Origin: Muribaculaceae bacterium
GTDB taxonomy: Bacteria > Bacteroidota > Bacteroidia > Bacteroidales > Muribaculaceae
Assembly (NCBI GenBank): GCA_017619355.1
Contig: JAFZSO010000046.1
Location: 1-34,924, forward strand
Length of the DNA: 34,924 nucleotides
Reading direction: 5' to 3'
Both the position numbers and the translations under genes were made by a program. The notes beneath the pieces were generated by a model. The model ran no database searches and was not told the origin of the DNA. It saw nothing but the letters and a program-made list of their open reading frames with translations. Below, piece by piece: positions 7,320 to 15,786 of the stretch (positions are counted from its first letter, which is position 1; each line of letters opens with the position of its first letter).

Positions 7320-8108
7320 TTATGGGCGGCGGATGATGGCTGTGAAGGTGCGGCCGGAGTTGATGCCGAGGCGGCGTGCCGAGAAGTAGCGGTGCGGGTT
7401 GCATCGCGAACAACGGTTGGCGATGGTGATGTTGGCCAATGGGATGCCTGTCTCGTGCAGGGTGAGCAGGTTGGCCTTCTGCAGGTTGATGTGCGCCTTG
7501 TGGGTGTTGCGGTTGCGGTGCATGATGCGTCGCAGGTCAAATCCGTTGGTGCGAAATTGCTCTACCACCTCGTCGCCCACTTCGAAACAGCGGTTGCAGA
7601 TGCTCACGCCCATGGCGGCCTGCATGTTGGCGGGATTGGCCCCTAATTGCACCATGCGCTGCACCACTTGGGTGGCTATGCGGCTTACGGTGCCTTTCCA
7701 CCCTGCATGTGCTACAGCGATGAGTCCTGTGGCGGGGTCCGCGATGACGATGGGCACACAGTCGGCGGTGTTCACGCCGATGCACACGCCAGCGAGGGGC
7801 GTGATGAGGGCATCGATGCCTTGCAGGCGCTCGCTGCGCTCGTCAAAAGAGAGTTGTATGAAGTCGTGGTCGATAACCGCCACGCGGTTGCCGTGGGTTT
7901 GGCGAGGCATTACCAGATGATCGATGGGGATGCGCAGATGCTCGCACAGCATGGCGCGGCAGGTGACGACATGAATGACATTGTCGCCCGTGTAGTCGCA
8001 CAGGTTGATTTCTCCGTAAGGGTTGCTGTCGGCATCGCCCCGCGTGAGGTTAAAGGCGCTCACGCCCTTGACGGGTGTGGCGAATTGCAGGGGTTCAGAC
8101 AATAGCAT
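7320..8108 (-). CDS. pgeF: PgeF/YfiH/LACC1-family protein (purine nucleoside phosphorylase type)
   Basis: This is a member of the YfiH family, once called multicopper polyphenol oxidase. Some members act as purine nucleoside phosphorylase and adenosine deaminase, and E. coli PgeF edits peptidoglycan precursors. The 262-residue protein shows the conserved metal and catalytic triad region: RQTHGNRV (His), NTADCVPI (Cys) and AVAHAGWKG (His). I chose the ATG at 8108 (MLLSEPLQF) because the longer frame to 8231 runs 41 residues into obgE with no family similarity. With this start it overlaps the end of obgE by 14 bases, so the two are probably translationally coupled. Family assignment is firm, precise substrate open. 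Confidence 0.88.
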   Translation of the reverse strand: MLLSEPLQFATPVKGVSAFNLTRGDADSNPYGEINLCDYTGDNVIHVVTCRAMLCEHLRIPIDHLVMPRQTHGNRVAVIDHDFIQLSFDERSERLQGIDALITPLAGVCIGVNTADCVPIVIADPATGLIAVAHAGWKGTVSRIATQVVQRMVQLGANPANMQAAMGVSICNRCFEVGDEVVEQFRTNGFDLRRIMHRNRNTHKAHINLQKANLLTLHETGIPLANITIANRCSRCNPHRYFSARRLGINSGRTFTAIIRRP

Positions 8109-9330
8109 CGTCGGGGTCGGAAACAACTTGGAAATCTTCGTTCTCGTCGCGGAAATCCTCTTCCCAGTACTCTTCGCTCCACTCGCGCTCGTCTTCATCG
8201 AGCATCTTGCCGCCAGCATCGGGTGCCTCATCGCTTTCCTCGGGCTTGGCTTCGAAGATGAAGTTGTCCTCTTCCTTCACACGGTGTCGCTCGTCGAGGT
8301 CGCGCATGGTAGTTGACTCGGGGATGCGGTTGCGCTCGTCGTTGATGGTGCGCCACAACAGGTCCTTGAGTTCAGTGAGCCCTTTCTGCGCCACCGACGA
8401 GATGAAGAGGGCCTCGATGCCATCGGGAAGTTCGTCACGCATCTGGTCGATGAGTTCGTCATCGAGCATGTCGCACTTGGTGATGGCGAGCACGCGGGGT
8501 TTCTCCACCAGGTCGGGGTTGAAGGTCTCGAGTTCGTTGCACAGGATGGCGTACTCCTTGCGAATGTCGTCGGCATCGGCGGGAATCATGAACAGGAGCA
8601 CGGCATTGCGCTCAATGTGGCGCAGGAAGCGCAGACCCAGTCCGCGGCCCTCGCTGGCACCCTCAATGATTCCTGGGATGTCGGCCATGACAAACGACTG
8701 CTGTCCACGATAGGTGACGATGCCCAGGTTAGGCTCAAGCGTGGTGAAGGGGTAGTTGGCAATCTTAGGCTTTGCTGCCGAGATGACCGAAAGCAGGGTT
8801 GACTTGCCCGCATTGGGGAAGCCCACGAGTCCCACATCGGCGAGCAGCTTGAGCTCGAGAATAATAGCTTTCTCTACACCATGTTCGCCTGGCTGAGCAA
8901 AGCGGGGAGTCTGGCGGGTAGCAGTCTTGAAGTGGGTGTTACCCAGTCCGCCTCGACCGCCCTTGAGCAGTTTCACAACCTGTCCGTCGCGCGTCACATC
9001 GCACAGGAACTGGCCCGTTTCGGCATCATATACGGCCGTGCCGCAAGGTACCTCGATGGTGCGGTCCTCGCCATCCTTGCCGGTGCACTGGTTTTCGTAG
9101 CCAGGCATGCCATTGGTAGCAAAGATGTGACGGGTGAACTTGAGGTGGATGAGCGTCCACAAGTTGCTGTTGCCTTTGAGGAAGATATGTCCGCCACGGC
9201 CGCCGTCGCCGCCGTCAGGACCGCCCTTGGGCATGTATTTGGCTCGATGCAGGTGTGCCGATCCGGCGCCGCCGTTACCGCTGCGGCACAGGATTTTCAC
9301 ATAGTCGATAAAATTAGATTCCGTTGCCAT
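8095..9330 (-). CDS. obgE: GTPase Obg (ribosome assembly)
   Basis: Obg is an essential GTPase that binds the large ribosomal subunit precursor and links ribosome maturation to growth. The 411-residue protein has the glycine-rich Obg fold at the N terminus ([26 protein letters not shown] and further Gly repeats to about residue 160). The G domain follows, with GFPNAGKST, the [16 protein letters not shown] switch and TKCD. The last 60 residues are a strongly acidic tail rich in Asp, Glu and Trp, as in other Bacteroidetes Obg proteins. It starts 54 bases after the RsmF-like gene and has a -7 box at 9353-9360, so it can be transcribed independently. Confidence 0.96.
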   Translation of the reverse strand: MATESNFIDYVKILCRSGNGGAGSAHLHRAKYMPKGGPDGGDGGRGGHIFLKGNSNLWTLIHLKFTRHIFATNGMPGYENQCTGKDGEDRTIEVPCGTAVYDAETGQFLCDVTRDGQVVKLLKGGRGGLGNTHFKTATRQTPRFAQPGEHGVEKAIILELKLLADVGLVGFPNAGKSTLLSVISAAKPKIANYPFTTLEPNLGIVTYRGQQSFVMADIPGIIEGASEGRGLGLRFLRHIERNAVLLFMIPADADDIRKEYAILCNELETFNPDLVEKPRVLAITKCDMLDDELIDQMRDELPDGIEALFISSVAQKGLTELKDLLWRTINDERNRIPESTTMRDLDERHRVKEEDNFIFEAKPEESDEAPDAGGKMLDEDEREWSEEYWEEDFRDENEDFQVVSDPDDAIV

Positions 9331-9352
9331 AAGTATTTGTTGAATTAGATTG

Positions 9353-9360
9353 CAAAGATA
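9353..9360 (-). promoter_or_regulatory. Bacteroidetes -7 box for obgE-pgeF
   Basis: TATCTTTG on the minus strand, 22 bases upstream of the obgE start. No clear -33 TTTG at the right distance. Confidence 0.55.
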
Positions 9361-9384
9361 GAAAAATAGTTGGGAGTAGGCAAA

Positions 9385-10764
9385 TCAGGTGAGCAGTTGG
9401 GGCGGTGCGTCGGGGATGTGCTGGCTGATGATGCGCAGCGGTTTGGGCAGCAAATTGTTGGCGCGGTTGCCCAGATTGTTGACCCAGCCCACGGGTATGC
9501 CGCGGTGGGTGAGCAGCACATAGCCCCGGGGAGCATCGATTTGCACCGCATTGCCTTGCAGGAAATTGATGGCGGTGAGATAGTCGACCTCGGCGGTGCT
9601 GAAAGCCTCGCGATTGAGTGCGGTGCTATGCGCCAGTGCCCAGTGGGGGACTAAGTTCTTGCCTTTCATTGTGGCAACCTGAATGCCCGAAAGCAACACA
9701 TTGAGCCGTGATGCCTGCATGAGCGAGAGCAGGGGCAATAAGGTTAGCGGGGTGGCTACGATGCTGTCACCTGCCTCGGTAAAGGCGTAGTCTGACGGGC
9801 ATGTGAGCCAGTTGCGCACCTGTGCCGCTTGCGCGGCCTTGGTGACAGGTTTTGCTTTCTTGACTTGCAGGGTTTTGCAAGGCTGGTCATCGGGTTTCTG
9901 CAGTACGGCCATGAAGAGACCCTCGCCGCGTGTGCGGTGAGGCAAGAAGCGGTAGGCGTGCAGCGACGAGTCGATGGCGGGCGTGATGTTCCACTCGTCG
10001 AGAACGGGCACGGAAATTGAAGAGGCTCCGAACTCAGCGGCAATCCACTCAATCATCTTCTCGTTCTCGCTGCGGTTGTAGGTGCAGGTGCTGTAGATGA
10101 GTAGTCCGCCGGGTTTCAGTGCCTGCCACACATCGGCAATGATGGTGCGCTGGCGGGCGGCACATTGCTCGACCAGGGCGGGCGTCCACTGGCTCACGGC
10201 CTCATCGTCCTTGCGCATCATGCCCTCGCCACTGCAGGGCACATCGGCGGCAATCACATCGAAGCAGTGCTTGAGGTGACCCAGGTCGGCTGGCTGACTG
10301 CTGGTGACGAGACAGTTGGGCATACCCCATTTCGCCACATTGTCGCACAACACCCGGGCTCGCGAGGGCACCACTTCGTTGGCCACCACCAGCGAACCTT
10401 GCGGCAGAGCCGAGAGGGCTGCCGTGGTCTTGCCACCTGGGGCAGCGCAGAGGTCGAGGTAGGCCACGGGCGACTTGACAAGGCTCTTGATGACGTGCCA
10501 GATGAACATCGACGAGGCGTCTTGCACATAGTAGCGGCCAGCCTGGAAATCGATGTCGAAAGTGAACTGCGGGCGCTGGGGCAGGTAGAATCCGAGCGGG
10601 CACCAGGGCACAGGCTGACCTAGCGGGGGCGTGGCGAGGGTCTTGGTGTCGTTCACCCTGATGGAAACGGCGGGTTCGGTGTCTGTAATGGCACTGATGA
10701 GCTGCTGCGCCTCGTGAGGCAAAGTGCGCTCGATGAGCTTGATGAAGTCGGCCGATAAATCCAT
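9385..10764 (-). CDS. RsmF/NOL1-NOP2-Sun family RNA m5C methyltransferase
   Basis: This SAM-dependent RNA cytosine-C5 methyltransferase acts on rRNA or tRNA. The 459-residue protein has a short N-terminal substrate-binding segment (SIRVN) and a Rossmann methyltransferase core with DLCAAPGGKTTA for SAM binding. Both family cysteines are present: ADVPCSGEGMMRK (motif IV) and STCTYNRSENE (motif VI, nucleophile). A C-terminal region of about 150 residues (after RGEGLFMAVL) corresponds to the PUA-like RNA-binding part of RsmF. This makes RsmF (16S m5C1407) the closest model, although the exact target nucleotide cannot be read from sequence. It is the first gene of the minus-strand stretch that continues into obgE and pgeF. 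Confidence 0.9.
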   Translation of the reverse strand: MDLSADFIKLIERTLPHEAQQLISAITDTEPAVSIRVNDTKTLATPPLGQPVPWCPLGFYLPQRPQFTFDIDFQAGRYYVQDASSMFIWHVIKSLVKSPVAYLDLCAAPGGKTTAALSALPQGSLVVANEVVPSRARVLCDNVAKWGMPNCLVTSSQPADLGHLKHCFDVIAADVPCSGEGMMRKDDEAVSQWTPALVEQCAARQRTIIADVWQALKPGGLLIYSTCTYNRSENEKMIEWIAAEFGASSISVPVLDEWNITPAIDSSLHAYRFLPHRTRGEGLFMAVLQKPDDQPCKTLQVKKAKPVTKAAQAAQVRNWLTCPSDYAFTEAGDSIVATPLTLLPLLSLMQASRLNVLLSGIQVATMKGKNLVPHWALAHSTALNREAFSTAEVDYLTAINFLQGNAVQIDAPRGYVLLTHRGIPVGWVNNLGNRANNLLPKPLRIISQHIPDAPPQLLT

Positions 10765-10782
10765 GTAATCAATAGTTTTTTA

Positions 10783-10814
10783 CAAAATTAATACATAAAG
10801 CGGTTATCTTCAAT
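10783..10814 (-). promoter_or_regulatory. Promoter of the RsmF-like gene
   Basis: On the minus strand ATTG (10811-10814), a 20-base spacer and TAATTTTG (10783-10790) lie 18 bases upstream of the start. Confidence 0.65.
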
Positions 10815-10824
10815 AAAAATACAC

Positions 10825-10832
10825 TAAATTTG
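10825..10832 (+). promoter_or_regulatory. Bacteroidetes -7 box for the CotH-like gene
   Basis: TAAATTTG, 20 bases before the ATG at 10853, divergent from the RsmF-like promoter. Confidence 0.55.
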
Positions 10833-10852
10833 TTTGCTTAAACCATTAACAC

Positions 10853-12430
10853 ATGATCAAGCGATACATATTAACGGCGTTGATAGCCTTGAGTGCCTGC
10901 GTGGTATCGACTGCGGGCATCAGGGGCGATGTGAATGGTGATCGCCGCATCAATGTGAGCGATGTGACTGCCTTGGTCAACAGGATTCTGGGCGTTGTGC
11001 AGATTGACGATGCCCTGGCCGATGTGAATGGCGACGGCAAGGTGAATGTGAGCGATGTGACCGATCTGGTGAACCGCATCCTGAACGGGATTGTGGAGAA
11101 GACGGGTTACGACTATGTGTGGGATTACGATGCCACCACTTTGCCTGAACTGCACATCGAGGTATCGGTGACGGAATGGAACCATCTGCTCTCGCTCTAT
11201 GATGCCAATCATAACACCAAGCAATACATCATGGCAGAACGCGCCACCTTTGTGAGGGATGGGAAGTCGACTGCCATCGACAGCATTGGTTTGCGGCTCA
11301 AGGGCAACACTTCGCGCCGTAGGCCCGAAGGGTGGGGTGGTGGCTGGATGCACATAACCGATAATGCCGACTGGCATCATGTGCACTTCGGCATCAACCT
11401 GCGCAAGTATGTGAAGGACGAGGACCACACTATTCAGGGCGTGCGCAAGCTGCACCTGAAATGGTTCAAGGACGACCCCGCTTATGTGCGTGAGGTGTAT
11501 TGCTACGACCTGTTCCGCCGCTACGGTGTGTGGACTGCAGCTGATGACACCTATTGCCGCCTGTGGCTGCATGTGAATATCGACAGCACCGAGGCCTACT
11601 ACGGCGTGTATGAGATGATAGAGCCGGTCGACGAGAACTTCTTGAAGCGTCGCAAGGACGAGGCGCAATTCGGCACCGCCAAGGGCAACCTGTGGAAGTG
11701 CAAGTATGCCAATGGCATGGCGAGCCTGAACAACCCCTATAACGGCGACTTCTGGTATGATGATGACAGCGACGACAATCACACCTACACGCTACAGACC
11801 AACACCAAGCGCTTCGACAATGCCAAGGCGCAGTTGGTTGACTTCATGCTGAAGCTGAACGGCAAGAGCGATGAGAGTTTCTATCAGTGGATTCACGAGG
11901 TGTGCGATGTGGACCTGCTGCTTAAGACCTATGCTGTGAGTGTGGCTGTGGGTCAGTGGGATGACTACTGGAACAACGGCAACAACTACTACCTGTATTT
12001 CACGACCGAAGACATCTATGACTACAAGTTCTACCTGATACCCTATGACTACGACAACACGCTGGGCACTACCTACAACTGCGGCGTGCAGACCGATGCC
12101 GGGCGTCACGACCCGCTGAGCTGGGGGCTGAACAGCAATCGCCTGATTCAGCGCCTGATGGTCTTTGATGACCTGCGGGCAAAGTACATCTCTTACCTGA
12201 AGGAGATTGTTGACGAGTCAAATGGGTTGCTGCACTATGATGCCAGCAAGGCTCGTATCGAGGCCTGGCAGGAGAAGATAGCTCCCTATGTGGCAAATGA
12301 TACGGGCGAAGACATGGAAATCAAGGATGAGCCGGCCAGCTGGGGCAACCACCACGAGTACCGTCTGCTCGAAGACGGCGAGAACAACTACTTCCGCGTG
12401 AAAGCCACCACCCTCAACGCCCTGCCGTAA
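10853..12430 (+). CDS. CotH-like kinase-fold protein with N-terminal dockerin
   Basis: The 525-residue protein is exported. Residues 1-21 are a hydrophobic signal, with a possible lipobox LSAC at Cys16 or cleavage after STA. Residues 26-46 and 57-77 are two calcium-binding dockerin type I repeats (DVNGDRRINVSDV and DVNGDGKVNVSDV, each followed by a helix ending LVNRIL). The rest matches the CotH family, an atypical kinase fold first known from Bacillus spore-coat proteins. It has RLKGNTSRR near the N-lobe, YGVYEMIEPVDENFLKRR in the centre and LIPYDYDNTLG with the conserved acidic pair. Substrate is unknown. It is transcribed alone, with its own -7 box and a terminator shared with pyrH. Confidence 0.85.
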   Translation: MIKRYILTALIALSACVVSTAGIRGDVNGDRRINVSDVTALVNRILGVVQIDDALADVNGDGKVNVSDVTDLVNRILNGIVEKTGYDYVWDYDATTLPELHIEVSVTEWNHLLSLYDANHNTKQYIMAERATFVRDGKSTAIDSIGLRLKGNTSRRRPEGWGGGWMHITDNADWHHVHFGINLRKYVKDEDHTIQGVRKLHLKWFKDDPAYVREVYCYDLFRRYGVWTAADDTYCRLWLHVNIDSTEAYYGVYEMIEPVDENFLKRRKDEAQFGTAKGNLWKCKYANGMASLNNPYNGDFWYDDDSDDNHTYTLQTNTKRFDNAKAQLVDFMLKLNGKSDESFYQWIHEVCDVDLLLKTYAVSVAVGQWDDYWNNGNNYYLYFTTEDIYDYKFYLIPYDYDNTLGTTYNCGVQTDAGRHDPLSWGLNSNRLIQRLMVFDDLRAKYISYLKEIVDESNGLLHYDASKARIEAWQEKIAPYVANDTGEDMEIKDEPASWGNHHEYRLLEDGENNYFRVKATTLNALP

Positions 12431-12449
12431 CAACAGGTGGCAAAATGAA

Positions 12450-12495
12450 GAAAAAATTGAGGCGGTATCATGTGTGATGCCGCCTCGTTTGTATT
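12450..12495. terminator. Bidirectional terminator between cotH-like gene and pyrH
   Basis: A 12-bp stem (12459-12470 with 12475-12486, one G-T wobble) has a TGTG loop. The plus-strand tail is GTTTGTATT. On the minus strand the stem is followed by AATTTTTTCTT, which makes it the stronger stop for pyrH. Confidence 0.85.
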
Positions 12496-12508
12496 GTCAA
12501 TAATTGAG

Positions 12509-13234
12509 TTAGGACTCGGTTTCTTGATAGACGATGGTGCCGATGGGCTCGCCGGTGATGACTTTCTTGAGATTGCCCACGACGTCCATGTTGAAGACGT
12601 GGATGGGGAGGTTGTTCTCCTTGCACATGATGGTTGCGGTCATGTCCATCACTTTGAGGTTGCGTCGATAGATCTCGTCATAGGAGATGCGGTCGAACTT
12701 GGTGGCGGTGGGGTCTTTTTCGGGATCGGCGGTGTAGATGCCGTCGACGCGTGTGCCCTTGAGCATGACGTCGGCCTCTATCTCAATGCCTCGCAAGGCT
12801 GAGCCGGAGTCGGTGGTGAAGAATGGGTTACCTGTACCGCACGACATGATCACGACTTTGCCGGCCTGCATGGCCTCGATGGCGCGCCACTTGCTGTACT
12901 GCTCGCCAAAGGGGAACATGTTGATGGCGGTGAGCACCACGGCCGGCTGGCCGCGGTCTTCGAGTCCCGAGGCGAGAGCAAGTGAGTTGATGACGGTGGC
13001 GAGCATGCCCATCTGATCGCCCTTCACGCGGTCGAATCCCTGGGCGGCGCCTTTGAGCCCGCGGAAAATGTTGCCTCCGCCAACGACGATGCCTACCTGC
13101 ACGCCAGCCTGTGCTATCTCTTGAATTTGTGTGGCATATTCGTCAACGCGTTTGGGGTCGATGCCATATCCTTGCTCTCCGGCGAGCGACTCGCCGCTGA
13201 GCTTGAGCAGAATGCGCTTGTAGATGGTTTTCAT
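12509..13234 (-). CDS. pyrH: UMP kinase
   Basis: PyrH phosphorylates UMP to UDP with ATP in pyrimidine nucleotide synthesis. It is an amino-acid-kinase-fold hexamer, unrelated to eukaryotic UMP/CMP kinase. The 241-residue protein shows RILLKLSGESLAG at the N terminus, VVGGGNIFRG, the DQMGMLATVINSLAL helix, GTGNPFFTTDSGSALR and KGTRVDGIYTADP. The start at 13234 is chosen because MKTIYKRILLKLSGE is the family start. The longer frame to 13303 crosses both the promoter and the T-rich tail of the upstream terminator. It has a strong own promoter. Confidence 0.96.
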   Translation of the reverse strand: MKTIYKRILLKLSGESLAGEQGYGIDPKRVDEYATQIQEIAQAGVQVGIVVGGGNIFRGLKGAAQGFDRVKGDQMGMLATVINSLALASGLEDRGQPAVVLTAINMFPFGEQYSKWRAIEAMQAGKVVIMSCGTGNPFFTTDSGSALRGIEIEADVMLKGTRVDGIYTADPEKDPTATKFDRISYDEIYRRNLKVMDMTATIMCKENNLPIHVFNMDVVGNLKKVITGEPIGTIVYQETES

Positions 13235-13272
13235 AAATGAATCGTTTTTTAAAGGTGATGATTGAATGAGTA

Positions 13273-13304
13273 CAAAAATAGTGAATTTGTGTGACACATG
13301 CAAA
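13273..13304 (-). promoter_or_regulatory. Promoter of pyrH
   Basis: On the minus strand TTTG (13301-13304), exactly 20 bases of spacer and TATTTTTG (13273-13280) form a consensus Bacteroidetes promoter. The -33 element is the end of the T run of the preceding terminator. Confidence 0.75.
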
Positions 13305-13341
13305 AAAAACGACTTGCAGACGCCTTCACGGTGTCTGCAAG
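13303..13341 (-). terminator. Terminator of the TPR membrane protein gene
   Basis: A 12-bp stem (13313-13324 with 13330-13341, one wobble) and, on the minus strand, a run of eight Ts at 13303-13310. It lies 33 bases downstream of the stop at 13375. Confidence 0.85.
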
Positions 13342-13374
13342 TCTCATGACATTATGAAAAAATATTCTAGTAAA

Positions 13375-14094
13375 TTACTTTTGTCCTACGAGGGCTTTGG
13401 CACGCTCAATATACTTGTCGACGTTCACGTTGAAGGTCTGAGCTGCCTGGGGATACTCGTCTTTGAGCAGCTGATAGGCTTCAAGTTCGCCTTTGTAGTT
13501 CTTGGTTGCGTGAAGCACACGGGCTTTTTTGAGGATGAACTCGGGAGCGTAATCCTTGTTGTCCTTGCAGATGTTGATGGCCTCGTCGAAGGCTGAGATA
13601 GCCTTGTCATACTGCTTGAGGTTCACATAGCAGTCACCGAGCAGCGACTTGGCTGCGGGGCCAGTGAGCTTGCCGTCGGCGTCGCAACGCTCAAGCAGTT
13701 CGGCAGCCTTGGTGTAGTTCTGGTTAGCCTTCTTGGCATCGGTCTCCTGGAGAGCCTGCTGATAGAGCAGGATGGCGGCCATATGTGCTGCGCGGTCGGC
13801 AGTGGCATAGCTCGAGTTGCCGGCGATAGCCTGATATTGCTTGAGGGCGTCCTCGTTCTTGCCTTGGTCGAAGAGAGCCATGTCGGCCTTGCTGGTAGCA
13901 ATCTGGTCGTTTTCTTTGGCAGGTTTCATGATGAGGTAAACATAGGCGAGCACAGCGAGAATGATGCCTGCAATGATGCCTAAAGCCCAATAGATATACT
14001 TTTTGTTCTTTTCAAATTTTTGCTCGAGCGAGGTGAGTGAATCGTTCACACCTTCGAGAGTGGTACGAGCAGTTCCTTTTACTTTCTTAGCCAT
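13375..14094 (-). CDS. Membrane-anchored tetratricopeptide repeat protein
   Basis: The 239-residue protein has a charged N terminus of about 33 residues with a short coiled segment (LTSLEQKFEKNKK). One transmembrane helix follows (about 34-56, YIYWALGIIAGIILAVLAYVYLIM), then TPR-type helical pairs to the end, for example SLLGDCYVNLKQYDKAISAFDEAI and KARVLHATKNYKGELEAYQLL. The topology, a short cytoplasmic tail with a periplasmic TPR domain, resembles YfgM-like proteins that interact with the secretion and chaperone machinery, but identity with that family is not certain. It has its own -7 box and a strong terminator, so it is monocistronic. Confidence 0.85.
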   Translation of the reverse strand: MAKKVKGTARTTLEGVNDSLTSLEQKFEKNKKYIYWALGIIAGIILAVLAYVYLIMKPAKENDQIATSKADMALFDQGKNEDALKQYQAIAGNSSYATADRAAHMAAILLYQQALQETDAKKANQNYTKAAELLERCDADGKLTGPAAKSLLGDCYVNLKQYDKAISAFDEAINICKDNKDYAPEFILKKARVLHATKNYKGELEAYQLLKDEYPQAAQTFNVNVDKYIERAKALVGQK

Positions 14095-14137
14095 AGAATT
14101 ATGTTGTTCTAAATTATGTTTTTTTCGTTTCAGCGTG

Positions 14138-14145
14138 CAAAATTA
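14138..14145 (-). promoter_or_regulatory. Bacteroidetes -7 box for the TPR membrane protein
   Basis: TAATTTTG on the minus strand, 43 bases upstream of the start. The nearest TTTG upstream (14170-14173) is 24 bases away, slightly long. Confidence 0.55.
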
Positions 14146-14219
14146 ATAGTTATTCTGTAATTAAGAAAACAAAATGGGCACTATTTTTAGAAAAATGCCC
14201 GAAAAAAGTGGAAACACAC

Positions 14220-14250
14220 TTGTGTGAGGTGTGAAATAGTGGTAACTTTG
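14220..14250 (+). promoter_or_regulatory. Promoter of the TPR lipoprotein gene
   Basis: TTG (14220-14222), 20 bases, TAACTTTG (14243-14250). A good ribosome site, AGGAG at 14261-14265, precedes the ATG at 14276; this supports that ATG over the GTG one codon earlier. Confidence 0.7.
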
Positions 14251-14275
14251 CCAAAAATTAAGGAGAGAAATTGTG

Positions 14276-15055
14276 ATGAAGCAGAAGTGGCTGATATTAT
14301 CGGGCGTGATACTGTGTGTGTGGTCGTGCACACGCACGCAACCTTCGTCTGATTCATCGGCCGAATCGAGCGACATGACGCCTGTGACCGATTCGCTTGA
14401 GGCGCGCATCGAGGCCTTGAACGAGGAGATGGAGGGCTACATCAGTGAGTATGAGTCCCGCCCCAGCGAGGAGACCTTGAGGCGTGCGATGGCGCTGAAC
14501 GACAGCCTTGAACGCATCGACACCACTGCGCAGGGTCACTTCAACACCTTGCTCACTCGCTCACAGTTGCTCATGAAGGCGGGCCGTGTGAAGGAGGCTA
14601 TGCGCCTGCAAGAGTCGTTGCTGAGCAAGGACCCCGACAATGTGGTTCGCCTGCAATTTTACACTGGTAAATACTTTCTGGAAGAGCGTGCCGACTCTAT
14701 GCTCTACTATGGTCAGCGTGCCCTGGCGGTGTGCGACAAGGAACTGGCCGAGAACGAAGGTGACTTGGAGGCACGGGAGCAGTCGCTGATCAATAAACTC
14801 ACCATCTATCAGCTGCTTAACGACCGCGTGCATGCGCGAGAAGTGACCAATCAGCTGCAGTCACTGCAGCAACTTGCTGGAGCACGAGTGATGAGCAACG
14901 ATGAGTTTAACGCTGAGTTTGACGAAGCTCGTGAGGAACTCAACAAACTGGCCGTGGCATGGCGCAATGATACCGACGACGGATCAAAGGAGCCGTCGGC
15001 TACCGTTAATGGAGAAACACACAAGCAAGTTGCTCCAACAAAGGAAAAAGAGTAG
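14276..15055 (+). CDS. Putative lipoprotein with TPR-like helical repeats
   Basis: The protein has 259 residues. A signal peptide with lipobox (ILCVWSC, Cys near residue 18) is followed by a Ser/Asp-rich linker and then alpha-helical repeats over about 35-210. The segment around residues 90-150 (LLTRSQLLMKAGRVKEAMRLQESLLSKDP, then KYFLEERADSMLYYGQRAL) reads as TPR pairs. The C terminus is polar and low in structure. It is predicted to be anchored in the envelope by lipid. Function unknown; TPR domains usually mediate protein contacts. A zinc-ribbon gene with its own -7 box follows 132 bases downstream. Confidence 0.8.
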   Translation: MKQKWLILSGVILCVWSCTRTQPSSDSSAESSDMTPVTDSLEARIEALNEEMEGYISEYESRPSEETLRRAMALNDSLERIDTTAQGHFNTLLTRSQLLMKAGRVKEAMRLQESLLSKDPDNVVRLQFYTGKYFLEERADSMLYYGQRALAVCDKELAENEGDLEAREQSLINKLTIYQLLNDRVHAREVTNQLQSLQQLAGARVMSNDEFNAEFDEAREELNKLAVAWRNDTDDGSKEPSATVNGETHKQVAPTKEKE

Positions 15056-15106
15056 TATTTTTTCATTTTTTAGGATATATAATATAGATATTACATTTAT
15101 ATTATG

Positions 15107-15114
15107 TATCTTTG
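15107..15114 (+). promoter_or_regulatory. Bacteroidetes -7 box for the zinc-ribbon/manC pair
   Basis: TATCTTTG fits TAnnTTTG. The 5' leader before the ATG at 15188 would be about 65 bases. Confidence 0.6.
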
Positions 15115-15187
15115 TAAATTAATTGATAAGATTTGGCAACCACTTGTTGCCGAATCATAACCAAGTGAGAGTGAAACGATTGCATCT

Positions 15188-15739
15188 ATGAATCTATCTT
15201 GTCCGCATTGTGGTAAAGGCTTAAGCATCTCGCACGACGAACTGGTGGTTTGCCGGGGCGTTGTGATTTGCCCGCAGTGCCTCACCGAGTTTGTGGCCGA
15301 AGGCGTGGAACTGCCCGAGCCCGAGCCTGAGTCGCCTTTGGCACCAGGGCCTGCTCTGCCTGAGGTTCAAACTCACGGTGGCGAGCGCTACTGCTATGGT
15401 TGCGGCAAGGAGTTGCCCCATCATGAGGGATTGCGCTTTTGCCCCTTCTGCGGTGTGGCGCTACTGTCAAATCAGCAGGCAGCGGCAAGTGCTTCGCCCG
15501 TGCAGGTGGCAGCGGTGCAGCGGCAGTCGGTTTCCGAGCCTCAGGCAGCTAAAAGTGAGACTAAATCGAAGTCTTCTTCTTCGCAGTCACCGAATGCCTA
15601 TCGCTATGTGCCCAAGGTGTTCTCGAAAGAGTTGCGTCCCGAGCCTCCCAGCCTGCGATTCAAGATAATAGCCTACTTCATAGTGGTGGTGCTGGTGGCT
15701 ATCTTTGGCGTTATCGTTTACTTGGGTAATCAATTATAA
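15188..15739 (+). CDS. Double zinc-ribbon protein with C-terminal membrane anchor
   Basis: The protein has 183 residues. There are two zinc-ribbon modules. The first uses C5-x2-C8 and C28-x2-C31 (CPHC, CPQC); the second uses C69-x2-C72 and C85-x2-C88 (CYGC, CPFC). A Pro/Glu-rich linker separates them. A Ser/Ala/Gln-rich stretch (about 90-145) then leads to a single C-terminal transmembrane helix (about 157-180, IIAYFIVVVLVAIFGVIVYLG). The tail-anchored layout suggests that the ribbons face the cytoplasm. Function unknown. It is followed 47 bases later by manC on the same strand, probably in one transcript. Confidence 0.82.
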   Translation: MNLSCPHCGKGLSISHDELVVCRGVVICPQCLTEFVAEGVELPEPEPESPLAPGPALPEVQTHGGERYCYGCGKELPHHEGLRFCPFCGVALLSNQQAAASASPVQVAAVQRQSVSEPQAAKSETKSKSSSSQSPNAYRYVPKVFSKELRPEPPSLRFKIIAYFIVVVLVAIFGVIVYLGNQL

Positions 15740-15786
15740 TAATTACGACCATACACATACACGATAAAAACGATTACAAGAAAACT

